Below, in pieces: positions 31,512 to 32,078 of a stretch of 32,078 nt of DNA. A program made the position numbers and the translations under genes. The DNA is taken from assembly GCA_018303115.1 (NCBI GenBank), contig JAGVYT010000027.1, forward strand, positions 1 through 32,078. The letters run 5' to 3'. Below the pieces are notes generated by a model. It ran no database searches and had not been told where the DNA came from. It worked only from the letters and a program-made list of their open reading frames with translations. Position 1 is the first letter of the stretch; each line of letters begins with the position of its first letter. The DNA comes from Candidatus Woesearchaeota archaeon. GTDB taxonomy: Archaea > Nanobdellota > Nanobdellia > Woesearchaeales > UBA10216.

Positions 31512-31862
31512 ATGGCTGAGTTAACACAAGAGGAGTTGGAAAAATCTGTAAATGCTTTTATAGAAGCTCTTGGGCAGAGGCTTAAAGAAGCTGGACAGCC
31601 ACCTGAGTCCATAGACAGCCTTAGGATGCTTAACGGGCTTGACGGGCTTGAGCCCCAGATGTGGGTTGTCGCATACAGCAATAATGAAGGGGGGGTAAAC
31701 TATCCCATAGTAAAGGCAATTAGTGACGCGTATGGAGCATTTGCAGTTGAAGCTATAATGGGTGGACGTCCTGTTTTTGATATGGCGGTGGTGCCAAAGG
31801 GCTCTCAGCTGCCGGTAGATCGAATTCCCGAAGAAGCAGCTTATTTCAGCCTACGGCAATAA
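31512..31862 (+). CDS. Conserved-looking small protein of unknown function
   Basis: A 116-residue soluble protein; I do not recognise the family. The N-terminal third is helical and acidic (TQEELEKSVNAFIEALGQRL). The middle has LRMLNGLDGLEPQMWVVAYS, and the C-terminal part has FAVEAIMGGRPVFDMAVVPK. There are no cysteines, no membrane segment and no zinc motif. It has its own promoter and is followed after about 50 bases by the sliding-clamp gene on the same strand. Confidence 0.6.
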   Translation: MAELTQEELEKSVNAFIEALGQRLKEAGQPPESIDSLRMLNGLDGLEPQMWVVAYSNNEGGVNYPIVKAISDAYGAFAVEAIMGGRPVFDMAVVPKGSQLPVDRIPEEAAYFSLRQ

Positions 31863-31867
31863 AAAAA

Positions 31868-31881
31868 CTTTATAAATAGGG
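31868..31881 (+). promoter_or_regulatory. TATA box of pcn
   Basis: CTTTATAAATAGGG is centred about 38 bases before the ATG at 31912, implying a leader of roughly 10 bases. Confidence 0.55.
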
Positions 31882-31911
31882 CTAAACTCTTGCTTTTTGT
31901 TGTGGATTTAA

Positions 31912-32078
31912 ATGAGACTAACTCTTGCAGAGCCAAAATACCTGAAGGATAGCATATCCATAATTTCTGAGCTTGTGAGCGAGACAAGAATCAAGGTAAG
32001 CAGCGGCGGAATAGAATTGATAGCCATGGACCCTGCAAACGTTGCAATGGTTGTTTTCAAGCTCTTCCCAAGCGCATT
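31912..32078 (+). CDS. pcn: DNA polymerase sliding clamp (PCNA), 5' part
   Basis: Only the first 55 residues are in the window. The sequence MRLTLAEPKYLKDSISIISE, then VSSGGIELIAMDPANVAMV, matches the N-terminal domain of archaeal PCNA, whose trimeric ring tethers DNA polymerase and other replication factors to DNA. The MDPANVAMV segment corresponds to the conserved MDxxHVAL region. It marks the genome as archaeal. The gene continues beyond the window edge. Confidence 0.88.
   Translation, partial: MRLTLAEPKYLKDSISIISELVSETRIKVSSGGIELIAMDPANVAMVVFKLFPSA

Overview
The window reads as archaeal. It ends in the start of a PCNA sliding-clamp gene. Many genes have a TATA box 25-30 bases before the start codon, which is the leaderless archaeal layout. 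It carries an intron-containing tRNA-Leu, an archaeal OB-fold protein, PurP-type enzymes and a phosphoribosyltransferase-domain regulator. Compact genes, many 4-base ATGA overlaps and several very small proteins suggest a DPANN-like lineage such as Woesearchaeota. That placement is inference; no rRNA gene is present.

Layout. 1-2.4 kb: a truncated RelE/ParE-like toxin, a LOG/SLOG-family protein, pyrF, and on the minus strand an HTH-phosphoribosyltransferase regulator facing purA. 2.5-5.8 kb: purA, then purH as two separate genes (IMP cyclohydrolase and AICAR transformylase) with a short palindromic repeat in the gap. 5.9-9.4 kb: an accessory island with a conserved membrane protein, a 49-residue membrane protein, a three-cysteine ferredoxin, a TIR-domain protein with an apparent N-terminal frameshift, and a minus-strand toxin-antitoxin pair. 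Its gaps hold strong hairpins. 9.5-28.0 kb: the main purine cluster, purF, a stand-alone class I glutamine amidotransferase, purD, a purN/5-formyl-THF cyclo-ligase fusion, glyA, folD, purM, a PurS-PurS-PurL fusion, purQ, a two-domain purE, purC, purB, two purP paralogues and a single-chain guaA. 28.1-29.5 kb: three small charged coiled-coil genes sharing one motif. 29.5-31.0 kb: a repeat-rich stretch with tRNA-Leu(CAA), a row of hairpins, the 3' half of a tRNA-Ser-like gene, an OB-fold gene and tRNA-Phe(GAA). 31.0-32.1 kb: DsbB-like protein, an unknown protein and partial pcn.

Together the genes take PRPP to IMP, then IMP to AMP, and XMP to GMP. GlyA, FolD and the cyclo-ligase domain supply and recycle one-carbon folates for the PurN and PurH steps. 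guaB (IMP dehydrogenase) and purK are not in the window. AICAR formylation has three candidate enzymes, one folate-dependent (PurH2) and two PurP proteins expected to be formate/ATP-dependent.

The least explained features are two rows of tandem hairpins with similar spacers, a repeat with a conserved loop and variable stem lying exactly between overlapping-type gene pairs, the tRNA-Ser 3' half, the unassigned amidotransferase inside the pur operon, and the possible control of purine genes by the divergent phosphoribosyltransferase regulator.
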